From positions 1-48,272 of the forward strand of contig JAUCBJ010004140.1 of the NCBI GenBank assembly GCA_032718475.1: a stretch of 48,272 bases of DNA, read 5' to 3'. Under the pieces are notes generated by a model, which was not told the origin of the DNA, searched no databases, and worked only from the letters and a program-made list of their open reading frames with translations. The translations under genes were made by a program, and so were the position numbers. Within the stretch, counting starts at the first letter, position 1; every line of letters starts with the position of its first letter. The stretch comes from Nemertoderma westbladi (Eukaryota; Xenacoelomorpha; Nemertodermatida; Nemertodermatidae). Of the stretch, positions 1-10,253 are shown in pieces.

Positions 1-613
1 AAAGAAAATAAATATATCTAGCTAGCAATATTAAATACATTATTTAGGCCTAATATAATATATAGGGCCTAAGGACATTCTAGAAAAAATTAAATTTCAT
101 GTGATTTTTTTTACATTTTGTTTTTGACTTAGACTTTGACTCGGTAGTGTGAACGCGGCCTAAGGCGCGTTGCGTTCCATTATTGTAGAAATTATCATCG
201 TCTATATCGAACCGTCTATATCGATCCGTTTGATAGTCCATTTGCTTTATTTAATATATACGCAGCATTCTGGAACAAGTTATTAATCTATAAATTAGCT
301 GTGCAACACTGCAAACTGGATTATAGAGTCCCACCCTATATCTATAATAGCTAGAATTTGATGTTCAAGAGTTACATTTCGTTGTTATTAGCCTAATTTT
401 TGTTAAATATCATACAACTAAATTGTTATTGTAGCTATCGATATTTATGGATTTATATGTATTATTTTATACAACATTACTTTTTTTTTAATAACTGGCT
501 ATAATTTGCTATAACATTTCCAAAAATAATAAGAATATAATTTCATATATTTTATATAATTTTAGAATTAAAGAAAACATTCCTGAGAAGGTACACATCA
601 CCATCCTAAAGTA
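1..613 (+). other. Non-coding upstream region of the 1151-aa ORF
   Basis: AT-rich sequence with no convincing ORF. A pyrimidine-rich stretch ending in TTTTAG (AG at 564-565) just upstream of the ATG at 614 looks like a splice acceptor, so the ORF may be the last exon of a gene that starts further left. No TATA box or transcription start can be assigned with confidence. Confidence 0.35.
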
Positions 614-3600
614 ATGACTGCGAATTCGCAAAGAAGCAGAGGAATTTCCTTAACCAGTTCCTCGGATATCTTTGGACTAAATCAAAATGTTCCCAGATCT
701 GATGGATTACCCTACAGGCGCAGCCTATCCCCAGATGACGGAAGTCTATTCTCCAATAAGCGAAAAAATAGCGATATAATTGAAACCAATGAAGCGAAGA
801 GACCCCTATATGACTTCAGTTTGCCTTCCCCACTGCCAGTTTTGGAATTTACTTCCCCAGTATTTGAGACGATATCGGCTTTAGAGTGGACAAATTTCTC
901 GCAACGAAGTAAGTCGACTAATTTACAAACTGCAAACTCAGAACACAACAAAATTTCAGATACGCTGGGAAATGGAAAGAACGGAGTTTCCGGCAACTCG
1001 CAACGTACGAATAATCAACATGACAACAATACTGTGGATTCAGTGATACCACGTGAAATACCAATGAAACCAAGTACGTCTTATGATAAATATGAAAATC
1101 AATTTATATCTGAACCGACCACTTTATTACCTGAGCGCAACCAATCGCAAACTAGAGTTGCAATCACGGGGAGAAGAAATGAAACAAGTCCTGTTAGTGA
1201 TCCCAGCTGTAATTTTAATTCTAAAATTAGCGCGAAATCATCAGCTGAATCGTTCAATGTGTTTAAGCGCAACAAAGAGAGTAAACAGCCTAGCGAAGGT
1301 CCCACCACACCTACACATCATATTGACATACCTCTCATAGATTGTACAAGCCAATATAATTCACCGAAACTTAATCTAGAAGCAACTGACGTCCCCTTTT
1401 CCTTCATACCACAAAGTGACAGTAATTCAAATAAATTTTCGACTTCGTTCACAGCTAGTTACTCATCTGACAATTCCCGATTTGTAGATCCAAGTAGAAT
1501 TAATATTAGTTCAAACCATGATATGAGCGCGTCTTCATTTGCTTTGCCAAACAATGATAAAACAAAAAATGAATGGTTCTGGGGAGGCAAGAAGCACATG
1601 TCAGGTTGGGTCAGCCAAACCCAGTCAAATATTGCACCTTCAAAGAGTGATAACAATATCGCTTACAACCAAGCTTTGGGTAGGGTGGACTCATATAATG
1701 AAATGCGGAAAGCAAAGAGCGCAACTAGTGTCATTAGAAGCAATAAACGAGACAAATGGACGAGGATGAGTCTTCAATTACAGAGCGATATTAGTGTGTT
1801 CGAGTCGTCAGGAAGTTGGAAACCCCAGCATGTTTCATTAAATACAGATCCTTCATTAAAGTTTAGTGTAGCAAATGTGCTCCAACAACATGCTTTACTC
1901 CAATCTCAACAACTTGTTACTACTACAAGCGAATTTAATTTCTGCAAAAAGTTAGATTCTGAACCTCCTCTAATGAGCAAACCAGCTTCTATGTCAACAA
2001 TGAATATGGAATGCAATTCAAGTGAAGTCAATGTCTACAAAACGGTAGATTCTGATGCAATTAAAATTCTACCAAAGAACAAACCAACTCCCATTCCGAT
2101 CAACCCAACTACCATTAATATGGAAAGCAATTATCTTAGTTATCATCATGATAGAAATAGGTCAAACAGCAGGAATACATCTCAAAATAATCCTTACTTT
2201 TACTTAAACGAATCAGTTATGGAACAAACAAAACTTGTTGAAACATTACGTAATGAGAAAGAAATAATAAATGATAATGGTGCTGAGGAACAGAGTAAAA
2301 CGATTCACAATGAACTGGAACAAAGCAATGATGAGCAAAGCAACGACACTAAACAGCAAAGATATGAAATTGAAAAAAGTAAAATTGTGCAAAACGATTT
2401 CCAAAAAGTCAACCGGATTATAATCCCACAAGAGGATACAACTGCAACAATTCATGAGTTTAGCTTAAAAGATAAAATTAACAAACCCCAATGTCATAAA
2501 CATATTATTGATAAACAAATAATTTCGAAGGACATTGAAATAATGGACAAGGAAACTTTCACCAAACCATTTGACTTCCGGATGCATAATGCGGAAAATT
2601 CTGCTGACAATAAGTCAGCTCTTGACTGCATGATTGAAATTGCAAAAAAAATATCTCATCAGCTAAGTATCCTCATAGGCAGGGGGAACGATATGACCAT
2701 AGGGTCAAGTATTGTCCCTGTAAAGAATGACAAATCGCTTTTTACAATAGATGAAGAATGTCAGCAGAGTACTTCTAAAGCTGGAAATAGTGGGGAAGAA
2801 AGTATTGACCAGAAAAAACAGACAGAAAAACAAAAAAATGAAGGGAATGTCAACACAAATTCGCAATTAATGGAAATAATACCAACTGAAGATTTTTCTC
2901 ATACACTGGTTTCAGATACATCAGGGAATAACAAAAATATGGAAGGTAATTGTCACAAAAAAACAAAAATGTCCCTTGAGACATCTAGATCAGAAATATT
3001 TCGAAATTATTGGGATCATAATGCGACTGGTAGCGATTATTGCGTTTGGACCCCCAAAACTTCCGTTCCAAATGACTCACAGCATAAACGACACACTCAC
3101 AATTCCGCAATGAATTTCAGTAGTAACTTCACCGAAGATTGTCCTTCTAATCGGAGTAAATCGACTAGCTCGAGATGTTCCTGCGTGCGACCTGCACTTG
3201 GTAGTGAATCCCCAAGCATGGATCCCGATCTTTCTGGATTGAATAAAGGTGAGGGATGCAGATGTTCGGGTTTACAAAATGGTTCTGGAACTATTCAAAA
3301 TGAGAGGGAAATATGTTTATCACCATATCATGAACCCCAATATGCAATATGTTGTGGGAGAAACCAACATGGTGGTCAACAAGATGCAATATGCCATCAA
3401 CAAAGTATTTCCTTATCTCAGAACTTCCCATCACGCACAGCATTCAATTCACCATGTTCCTCTATTGCCTCGGAGCTCAAACCAAACCCTGGACCAGAGC
3501 TAAGCAGCCTTGTGAATTACTTTACTCGTAACAATGGGCTTGGAGATAGTTCTTGTGAACAAGTTTATCACAGTCTCCCAGAATCGAACGGAGTTTGTCC

Positions 3601-4069
3601 CAAAAAGTGGCATTCAGAAAAAGAATACAATATTTCTAAATACAGGTGTTATAACGAACATAAGCAAAGTGATGATGACAATCAACAAGGAAATGACAAT
3701 TTAGGCCAAACCTTTAATAAACAACAATTAAAAATGTCTAACATTATCTCTAGGAACCAACAACTGACTTGTGATAACAGTCTTGAAAGTTGGCCTATAT
3801 ATGGTAACGACAACCCTAGAATTAATGAACCGCATCAGGACACATCTGACATTCATGTCATACAGAATGACAAACTACCAAATGACAGCTCCATAGACTG
3901 CCCATGTATTAACCAGAATAAAACCACGTCAGCAAACGAGGTCATTGATTGGGAACGGATTTCTTCCATTCCATATGTTAACAACATGATGGCTTACTGT
4001 CATATGCCAAATAGCGAATCTACAAGCAATGTTATGTATCGCAAAGATATGGTGGATAGCTCTCTCTAA
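614..4069 (+). CDS. Large Ser/Asn-rich disordered protein, unknown function
   Basis: An uninterrupted 1151-codon ORF, very long for such AT-rich DNA, running from an ATG at 614 to TAA at 4067-4069. The product is rich in Ser, Asn, Lys and Gln and has no signal peptide, transmembrane segment or globular domain that I recognise, so it is probably largely disordered. Residues around 325-335 hold an aromatic patch (NEWFWGGKKHMSGW) that could be a short conserved motif. A Cys-rich stretch lies at about residues 855-935, with CSC, CRC and CC pairs that are not spaced like a known zinc finger. A possible splice acceptor lies 48 bp upstream and polyadenylation signals lie downstream, so a terminal coding exon is plausible. 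No transposon hallmarks are visible. The function is unknown; that it is coding rests on ORF length and context. Confidence 0.7.
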   Translation: MTANSQRSRGISLTSSSDIFGLNQNVPRSDGLPYRRSLSPDDGSLFSNKRKNSDIIETNEAKRPLYDFSLPSPLPVLEFTSPVFETISALEWTNFSQRSKSTNLQTANSEHNKISDTLGNGKNGVSGNSQRTNNQHDNNTVDSVIPREIPMKPSTSYDKYENQFISEPTTLLPERNQSQTRVAITGRRNETSPVSDPSCNFNSKISAKSSAESFNVFKRNKESKQPSEGPTTPTHHIDIPLIDCTSQYNSPKLNLEATDVPFSFIPQSDSNSNKFSTSFTASYSSDNSRFVDPSRINISSNHDMSASSFALPNNDKTKNEWFWGGKKHMSGWVSQTQSNIAPSKSDNNIAYNQALGRVDSYNEMRKAKSATSVIRSNKRDKWTRMSLQLQSDISVFESSGSWKPQHVSLNTDPSLKFSVANVLQQHALLQSQQLVTTTSEFNFCKKLDSEPPLMSKPASMSTMNMECNSSEVNVYKTVDSDAIKILPKNKPTPIPINPTTINMESNYLSYHHDRNRSNSRNTSQNNPYFYLNESVMEQTKLVETLRNEKEIINDNGAEEQSKTIHNELEQSNDEQSNDTKQQRYEIEKSKIVQNDFQKVNRIIIPQEDTTATIHEFSLKDKINKPQCHKHIIDKQIISKDIEIMDKETFTKPFDFRMHNAENSADNKSALDCMIEIAKKISHQLSILIGRGNDMTIGSSIVPVKNDKSLFTIDEECQQSTSKAGNSGEESIDQKKQTEKQKNEGNVNTNSQLMEIIPTEDFSHTLVSDTSGNNKNMEGNCHKKTKMSLETSRSEIFRNYWDHNATGSDYCVWTPKTSVPNDSQHKRHTHNSAMNFSSNFTEDCPSNRSKSTSSRCSCVRPALGSESPSMDPDLSGLNKGEGCRCSGLQNGSGTIQNEREICLSPYHEPQYAICCGRNQHGGQQDAICHQQSISLSQNFPSRTAFNSPCSSIASELKPNPGPELSSLVNYFTRNNGLGDSSCEQVYHSLPESNGVCPKKWHSEKEYNISKYRCYNEHKQSDDDNQQGNDNLGQTFNKQQLKMSNIISRNQQLTCDNSLESWPIYGNDNPRINEPHQDTSDIHVIQNDKLPNDSSIDCPCINQNKTTSANEVIDWERISSIPYVNNMMAYCHMPNSESTSNVMYRKDMVDSSL

Positions 4070-4131
4070 TGAGACAGGCTCATCATCGAATCACAGTGAA
4101 TGTGGTTGAACAGTATCCCAGTCAATTACGG

Positions 4132-4137
4132 AATAAA
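4132..4137 (+). promoter_or_regulatory. Candidate polyadenylation signal AATAAA
   Basis: AATAAA lies 63 bp after the stop of the 1151-aa ORF. A second AATAAA is at 4304-4309 and an ATTAAA lies between them. Any of these could end the transcript. Confidence 0.4.
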
Positions 4138-4309
4138 AACAGGGAATCTAAACATTATTGATATTATTGTGTTTGTGTCTATCATTATAGTTTAATTTAG
4201 ATAAGTTGTTTATGTTATAACTATAATTTTAAAATTAAAGGGAGCTTTGGCAAAACTAACTGTGTTCGTCTTGATCTTCACATATATTCAAATATTATTA
4301 AGAAATAAA

Positions 4310-4560
4310 AGAAAGTAGCAGAAAGAAAATCAGGTAATGCCCCAAAGTCTGGCCTCAAGTGAACCGTTTATCACAAATAAATCTGTAGTTAATATTTGGT
4401 CGTCATATTGCACTACACCTTAAAAAAAACTATGGACTAAATATCTTAGTTAATCTATAAGCAACACTGAAAGATATTAGGGTATGTTATATTACATTAA
4501 CTATTACTTATTGTTCAAGAATAAACTGTTCCTAAGTAGTATAGTCTTGGGCGGCTTTGT
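4310..4560. other. Non-coding AT-rich spacer
   Basis: No ORF, repeat or RNA gene recognised in this stretch. Confidence 0.4.
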
Positions 4561-4580
4561 GACAGTTAGACCTAACTGAC

Positions 4581-4650
4581 TGGCGCCAGACTGTCTGGGT
4601 GACACCCAATGACATCTATGGGTGTCATTGGCGCCAGACTGTCTGGGTGA
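4581..4650. repeat. 22-bp direct repeat around a dyad
   Basis: TGGCGCCAGACTGTCTGGGT followed by GA occurs at 4581-4602 and again at 4629-4650, exactly 48 bp apart. Between them GACACCCAATGACA and its near complement TGTCATTGGGTGTC alternate, so the block can fold. The CAGACTGTCTG core is itself palindromic. Confidence 0.75.
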
Positions 4651-4854
4651 ACCTTCTAATTAGGCTAATTAGACCCTAATTGACAGGTGTCATCAATTAC
4701 TTAGTACAATTAAACCCTAATAGATGTCTTACGACTCCTAATTAGGGTTTAATTGATTATCCTAATTAATCAATCCGATACGCAATGGTGTCAGTGATGT
4801 CTAACTGTACACCTAGAGGCCCAAGAGGGTGTCATAAGTGACACCGCAGCTCTT

Positions 4855-5045
4855 TTATTTATTAATACTTATTTATTTATATTTAATTTTAATTTATTTA
4901 ATTGTATTTAATTTTACTTTATTTATTTGTATTTAATTTTAAATTAACTATATATTTGTACTTTATTTTAAAATAATTAATCGTATTACTTTTACTTTAT
5001 ACATTGATTTCTATTTTAATATTAATTAGGTAATTAATTACTCTT
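4855..5045. repeat. Degenerate AT-rich tandem repeat
   Basis: Imperfect repeats of ATTTATTTGTATTTAATTTTA-like units of about 20-45 bp, almost free of G and C. Looks like a decayed minisatellite. Confidence 0.6.
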
Positions 5046-5133
5046 ATCTATATCCAGACAGCTTTATCGTTAACCTTTGACCCCCAATTAGCTTTAACCA
5101 AGCAACAGCTTATTAATAATAGTTGTATCGAAG

Positions 5134-5152
5134 CCCCCCCCCCCCCACCCCC
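5134..5152. repeat. Poly-C tract
   Basis: Thirteen consecutive C, one A, then five more C. An isolated homopolymer in AT-rich DNA and a likely site of assembly length error. Confidence 0.9.
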
Positions 5153-5200
5153 TATCGTGACACCTCTGATCACTAATTACTCTTACCTATATCCAGCCGT

Positions 5201-5430
5201 CTGCAGTTCTATAGTCTGCCGCTAGATGGCGTATTATCTGAAAATTAACATCTTCTCTAACTTTGTTATTTTCATTCCGTATAGGTTTAAACACGGTAGG
5301 CATCTACTACGGCATAGAGCGTATCTTTTGCGGAGTCATAGAGTAGACTGAAGTTCCCCTGTCTGCCGCTGGAGGGCGTATTATTTGAAAATTTACATCT
5401 TCTCTAGCTTTGTTATTTACAATCCGCAAA
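5201..5430. repeat. Two copies of an 80-bp module with GCCGCTAGAGGGC-like core
   Basis: Two related segments (about 5201-5283 and 5348-5430) share CTG(C/A)AGTTC, then TCTGCCGCT(A/G)GA(T/G)GGCGTATTAT, then TGAAAATT and ACATCTTCTCTA. A shorter third copy begins at 5553 and two more lie in the foldback element near 24963 and 25093. The core resembles the vertebrate CTCF core motif but may simply be part of a repeat family. Confidence 0.6.
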
Positions 5431-5689
5431 ACTATGAAGTTATATTGCTTAAGAGTTCTAAGGGGCGAGCCATGAGGCAAGATGTTTGAGACTTATTTAG
5501 ATATATTATTACTTAATTTTGACCCCCCAATCGGTATCTATCCAATCGGTAGTCTGAAGTTCCTCAGTCTGCCGCTAGAGGGCAAAAGGTTTCAAAGTGA
5601 AAACCATATAGTAACTATGAATTGGTTACTAGGCAGTAATACTGCATTTTGCAAAGTTAGGCCTATTGCTGACCGAACGAAAACTGCCG

Positions 5690-5765
5690 TGGTTCATGCA
5701 GGGATCTAACCCATGACATACGGGAGATGTGAATTCAACGCAACCACTACACCAAGGTGGAACAG
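5690..5765 (-). repeat. tRNA-derived SINE-like head (pol III A and B boxes)
   Basis: On the minus strand TGGTGTAGTGG (5745-5755) matches a tRNA A box and GGGTTAGATCCC (5701-5712) matches a B box with one change (C to A in GGTTCGA). Their spacing is that of a tRNA. No clean acceptor stem pairs, so this is not a working tRNA gene but a SINE head or tRNA relic. Its body would extend toward lower coordinates and would then include the GCCCTCTAGCGGCAGACTG motif at about 5560-5585. Confidence 0.55.
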
Positions 5766-5783
5766 TAACCTTTGAACATTAAC

Positions 5784-5991
5784 AGGCTATGCCTCACTGA
5801 GGCATAGACTATGCCTCAATTAATGCCTCAGTGAGGCATAGTCTATGCCTCAGTGCCTCAGTGAGGCATAGTCTATGCCTCAGTGAGTCATAGTCTATGC
5901 CTCAGTGGGGCATAGTCTATGCCTCAGTGAGTCATAGTCTATGCCTCAGTGCCTCAGTGAGGCATAGTCTATGCATCAGTGCCTCAGTGAT
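5784..5991. repeat. Array of 19-bp perfect palindromes
   Basis: Seven copies of GAGGCATAGTCTATGCCTC or one-base variants, joined by GCCTCAGTGAGGC, itself a palindrome. Each unit has two 9-bp arms around one base, so the whole 208 bp is self-complementary at several registers and could form cruciforms or hairpins. Confidence 0.9.
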
Positions 5992-6252
5992 ATAGACAAT
6001 AATATACCAAACTTGCTACGGTTTCTTTCAATAATGTACTATAGCTAAATATTTCTCATTAAGCAAAATGACCATCTCAATAAGATTGACAGATTGACAC
6101 TTTAAATTCTACTCCAGTATTTGTAAGAAGGATAACTCTTATTACAAACTGACCTCACCAAAAGCCATGCGAGCATCATTAAATAAGATAGAAACGGCAT
6201 AAAAAACTTAAGATCTTTTAGTTGTTTGCCATCTTATTAATTTAATTAAATT

Positions 6253-6272
6253 TTACTACTACTACTACTACT
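6253..6272 (-). repeat. (TAC)n microsatellite, 3' tail of the LINE
   Basis: Six to seven TAC units, which read as (GTA)n on the minus strand directly beyond the 3' end of the minus-strand LINE. Such simple-repeat tails are usual for several non-LTR clades. Confidence 0.7.
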
Positions 6273-6303
6273 AAGATCGGCATGCTGCATTGCAGCTGCT
6301 TTT

Positions 6304-7132
6304 TTAAGAATGCTGTGCCGGCTTATCGACAAAATTGCACCGCCACAACTCCCTATCACCCATGACATTTGCTAGATCATCCGCATCTTCAAGGCCAGTG
6401 TCCTTTAAGATGCGACTCAAGAAAGTCATGGGCTGTCCACCATGCTTATTCACTCCATGAGGCTGCCAAAGTACAAGATTATGCACTGGCTGGTCCTCAC
6501 GGCGAAAGCAATGTCCTGCAAAGCGGAGGCGATTTTGTTCTAGTGTCAAGCTTGGGGGAACCAATGAGACACCTCCAATGTTATATAGTGTCTGGTTGGA
6601 GATGTGTGCATTGTACTTGACACTATTAACCCGGCGTAGCATTCTTGTGAATGTGCCATCCAGAGATTTGGTGTCCTCAGCAGTTAGAGCCCAGCATGGA
6701 CTCCCATAGAGGAGTACTGGAACGAACTACTGCTGCTCTAAATAACCGGACCTTAAGTTTCCGATTAATTCTCGGTGACTTCCAAATCCTGGAAAGCCTA
6801 TTCAAGGCTGCCCATGCCTTTCCCTTACGTATTCGAAGGTCCTCACCTGACTTCCGGATCCATGATCCCAGGTAACATAAGTCATCCACATGCTCAAGCA
6901 TACCATCTTTTGAGCTTATGCTCATCCGATCAGAGACTTGCTGAGGACTTTCAAAGTTAACTGTCAAAATTTTGGTCTTTCTGGAGTTAATAAAAAGACC
7001 AACACTACAGTAGAAGCAGCATGTTCTAATGAGCTGAGGAGCCGTTGGGCTCCCTCTAGTGATTCTGAAAGTACTCCTAATTCATCAGCAAAGTCTAGAT
7101 CAGTTAGGTACTTGGCAGGACTTCCTCGACTT
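6304..7132 (-). pseudogene. LINE reverse transcriptase, C-terminal portion
   Basis: It continues the frame of 7838-8715 once the foldback element and one 10-bp target copy are removed (distance 705 bp, a multiple of three). It begins with the second catalytic motif LTDLDFADEL, where the usual second Asp of FADD is Glu. One-base shifts near 6975 and 6715 move the frame out and back. It ends with the RFAGHC / LVLWQPHG / GGQP / DRELWR block typical of LINE C-termini. Confidence 0.8.
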
Positions 7133-7142
7133 CTGGAGCCAG

Positions 7143-7837
7143 GGATAGTTCTTTTTACAGAACACAGCGGAACACAGTAGAACACAGCAGAACACAATAG
7201 AATACAGGCGGAACATAGGCGAACACAGCTGAAATTAAAATCTACACCAAAAAATAACATACTTGGGAAAGTACGGGACTTAATCATACAACTGTAAGAT
7301 GTCAATTACATATTTAAATTAAGTGGCGGTTTTCCATATCCTCCAAAATAAATTACCTGATCAGAGTTGCCCGATCAGCTGTTCGGTTAGGCCTGTACCT
7401 GTTACTACAGACTGTACTAGTCCAGCAGTCTGCCTGTCAGCCTGTTCCAGTACTACAGACTGACAGACTGTACATTGTACAGGCAGACAGAGGTAGGCAT
7501 TTACCGGCAATTACCGGGCACAGTGTAGAGTATATTACCAATGTACTGATGTAGGCCTACTCAGCTACCGGTACTGTACTGCTGTAGAACTAACCAGCTC
7601 TCCATGGTTACAGGATAATGAGAAGTAATTAATTTCGGAGGATATGGAAAACCGCCATTTCATTTAAATATGTAATTGACATCTTACAGTTGTATGATTA
7701 AATCCGGTACTTTCCCAAGTGTGTTATTTTTTGGTGTAGATTTTAATTACAGCTGTGTTTGCCTATGTTCCGCCTGTATTCTATTGTGTTCTGCTGTGTT
7801 CTACTGTGTTCTGCTGTGTTCTGTAAAAAGATATATC
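7143..7837. mobile_element. Foldback/MITE-like DNA element with ~210-bp TIRs, 10-bp TSD
   Basis: Inverted arms at about 7143-7356 and 7626-7837 match closely over about 210 bp. They start with GATA..CTTTTTACAGAACACAG and hold subterminal AACACAGC-type repeats. CTGGAGCCAG is present directly on both sides (7133-7142 and 7838-7847). The 10-bp target duplication and long TIRs fit a non-autonomous Mutator-like (MULE) element; that class is inference. The inner 270 bp is non-coding. Confidence 0.8.
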
Positions 7838-8715
7838 CTGGAGCCAGTAGGTGGAGTTATCATCCCCCCATTATCATTATGATGATCTAAGGACATGCGT
7901 AGAACATAGTCGACAACAATTATGAACAAGAATTGTGCAAGTGTGTCTCCCTGGAGGACGCCCCATAACACTTCAAATGGTTCTGTGTCACCGTCAACAG
8001 TAGACACAAATGTTGTCGAACCATCGCATACTGATCTGATTGCTGCAATAATTTCATCAGGAATCCCATATAATAAAAGTATGCTGAACATACGTGAGCG
8101 AGAGACAGAATCAAAGGCCTTGAAGAAGTCAACAAAGATAACAGCCAGATGCCTGTCTTTCTTTTTTGATAACTCTTCAATTATTCTTCTAAGTGCCAAA
8201 ATGGGCTCCATGGTCCCACGACCTTTACGGAACCAATTCTGATTTCCACGGAGCAGTCTCTCAATGGGATCCCTGATGCGATTTAATAGAATTCTATTGT
8301 ATAGCTTTGCAGCAATCGAGATCAATGAGATTCCCCGAAAAGAACCATAGAGTGTTAGGTTGCCCTTTTTGGGAACTGGCACCAACTTATTTGTTTTCAT
8401 TTCTTGTGGGACTCTTGTTGTTCGGTACATGTCTACTATGATGGGGTAGATGAGCTTTAAACACTCAGGTATTTTAAAGACCACAGGGGGAACACCATCT
8501 ACTCCACTGGCACGATTGGTCGTAATGTTCTTTGCAGCAGCTTTCACTTCTGCAAAGGAGATATCACCAATGGGAATATCTGGGAGTACAGTACAGTACT
8601 GTTTTATAGCTGTTTCTGCTGTTGATTTATGTTCTGGAACATATTTCCGACTCGGTACATGTTTAATTTTTATGGTAGCTAGTGTTTTCAATGGTACTGT
8701 AGTTAGTGTATTCAT
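7838..8715 (-). pseudogene. LINE reverse transcriptase, N-terminal portion
   Basis: An open frame of about 290 codons up to the insertion point. RT signatures in order are: RASGVDGVPP (RT0/1); LVPVPKKGN and RGISLISIAAKLYNRIL (RT2); FRKGRGTMEPILALRRI (RT2a/3); VIFVDFFKAFDSVSR, carrying the first catalytic Asp (RT3); and GVLQGDTLAQFLFIIVVDYVLR (RT4). The frame then runs into the foldback element and the listed stop is inside that element. No upstream endonuclease is present. Confidence 0.85.
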
Positions 8716-8730
8716 AAAAATGGTACAGTA

Positions 8731-9067
8731 GCTAGTGTTTTTAAAAATACCAACATATCATATTATTATTATGAATATCCATAGTAAAGTTGGCTTATCT
8801 TTATTAATTTATCAGTGAAAAGAGCCTAGTATTGAAGAAAATAAAATAAAGTGATTTCTGCAACAATTTATTAAATAGATAATGAAAAAAATCTACAGTA
8901 GTTGCACAGATTCGGTCGTCCTTACGACTCATTTCCAGTATAGACCCCACCGAACTATACTCCTTACAGGCAAAGATATAACTGGTGCCGGTACTCATTT
9001 AACGACCATTTAAATTACTCTTCTGTATACACTAATGATTTGTATTGATTTTCTTGCATTTTAACTA
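8731..9067. other. Non-coding spacer before the LTR
   Basis: AT-rich, with a TGGTAC.GTAGCTAGTGTTTT-type short repeat at 8670-8750. No coding potential was recognised. Confidence 0.4.
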
Positions 9068-10175
9068 AGCCGAAGCCAGCCGGTGCGCGATCATTCACCC
9101 GCTGGATATATCCGGGAGACTGGATTCGGATGCTTAGACCTTATTGCAGTGTAAGCCTACTGTATTATTCGATTGATCGTTAATATATAATCTCTGACAA
9201 ATATTATTCACTTTCGGGAAATATTAACAGTTCCTTTAGGACGTGGCGCTCTATCTATGTAAACAGAGCTATGACTTATACTAAACACAACGGTATGGCT
9301 TATGATTCACGTATAAGGCGCATTCTTTAGGAGATGCTTAGTTATCAGTCACACTCATGCACACTACCGCACAATACTGCACACTGATCTGCCGACAGTT
9401 ACTGAATTTGATTATGCATAAAGAGAACAGCAATGGACTCATGTAGTATCTATGAAATAGCATTAGATTCACTCAAAAACCACGATAATATAAGTCGCAA
9501 TTGCTATATGTAACCGGTCTCTCTAACCTGTAGTGTATCAAGAAGATTGGGATTTTTGGGTTATTTATCGATATTCTCCAAATAACAATATTCCATCAAC
9601 CGATACAATTAATAACCAACAGTAAATAGCAGTAAAATGGTAGGTTAAGATATGATAGTATGCAATGATATGGTTTGATGTGATTTGGTGAGTGAGTTGT
9701 TAAGATATGATAACAGTTATACGTTTCTATAATCTAAGCCTAACTAATGTGTTGCTAAAGTCTGAAACACAGAGTCATTCCAAAAGCTGATGTTCTGGCG
9801 TAGGAGGAACAACACACACTGACTCTGTGAGCTGTTGCAGGTATATTTCAACAGAGAAGAATAGCTCTCATTGGCAGAACACCAGATTCCGCAGGTTCCA
9901 CGAATGTCTAAATGCCGAACTATCAGGGTTTTTGCAGCCCTTGGCCAGCACACATAATGAGTCACTCCGCTCGGTTGCTATGGTTGCATACTCTGCTGTT
10001 ATAGCTCTGGTTGGCCGATCGAACATAACAAAGAGGCCCAACATACAGCAAATCAGCCAATCAGCCGGTAGCTTGCATCATTCGAGTTAGGGAGCCTTTT
10101 AGAGTATTCCAGCGCCTTGGGGGGAACTGGATTGCAAAGCAAAAGGGCCAGTTATATCCCACAAAAGCTTTTACA
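9068..10175 (-). repeat. 3' LTR of the Bel/Pao element
   Basis: Nearly identical to 33475-34584 in the same orientation. On the minus strand it starts TGTAAAAGCTTTTG and ends TTCGGCT, so the usual CA end is not present. About a dozen differences from the other copy were counted by eye. The two copies bracket the gag-pol sequence, which is why they are called LTRs rather than a dispersed repeat. Confidence 0.8.
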
Positions 10176-10253
10176 CCGCTCCCAGAAAATGGGATTTAAG
10201 TCTATAAAATATACAAAATCACAGTTTCTAAAATACAAAAATACTCTAAACAG

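Larger units (their letters stand above)
6253..8730 (-). mobile_element. 5'-truncated non-LTR retrotransposon (LINE), RT and C-terminal part
   Basis: Minus-strand remains of a LINE. They hold reverse transcriptase fingers and palm, a C-terminal YGSPCW / LDGTFTRMLRRVNSV region and a terminal RLRFAGHCFRR...LVLWQPHG...DRELWR region. The endonuclease and ORF1 are missing, so the copy is 5'-truncated at about 8715-8780. A foldback element splits it at 7133-7847, and single-base indels occur near 6975 and 6715. A homologous 3' fragment lies at 45109-45385. The clade is uncertain: the C-terminal block is typical of RTE-like or related invertebrate elements. Confidence 0.85.

Noticed and set aside
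5690-5765. Functional tRNA gene
   Set aside because: A and B boxes are present but no acceptor or T-stem pairing is convincing.
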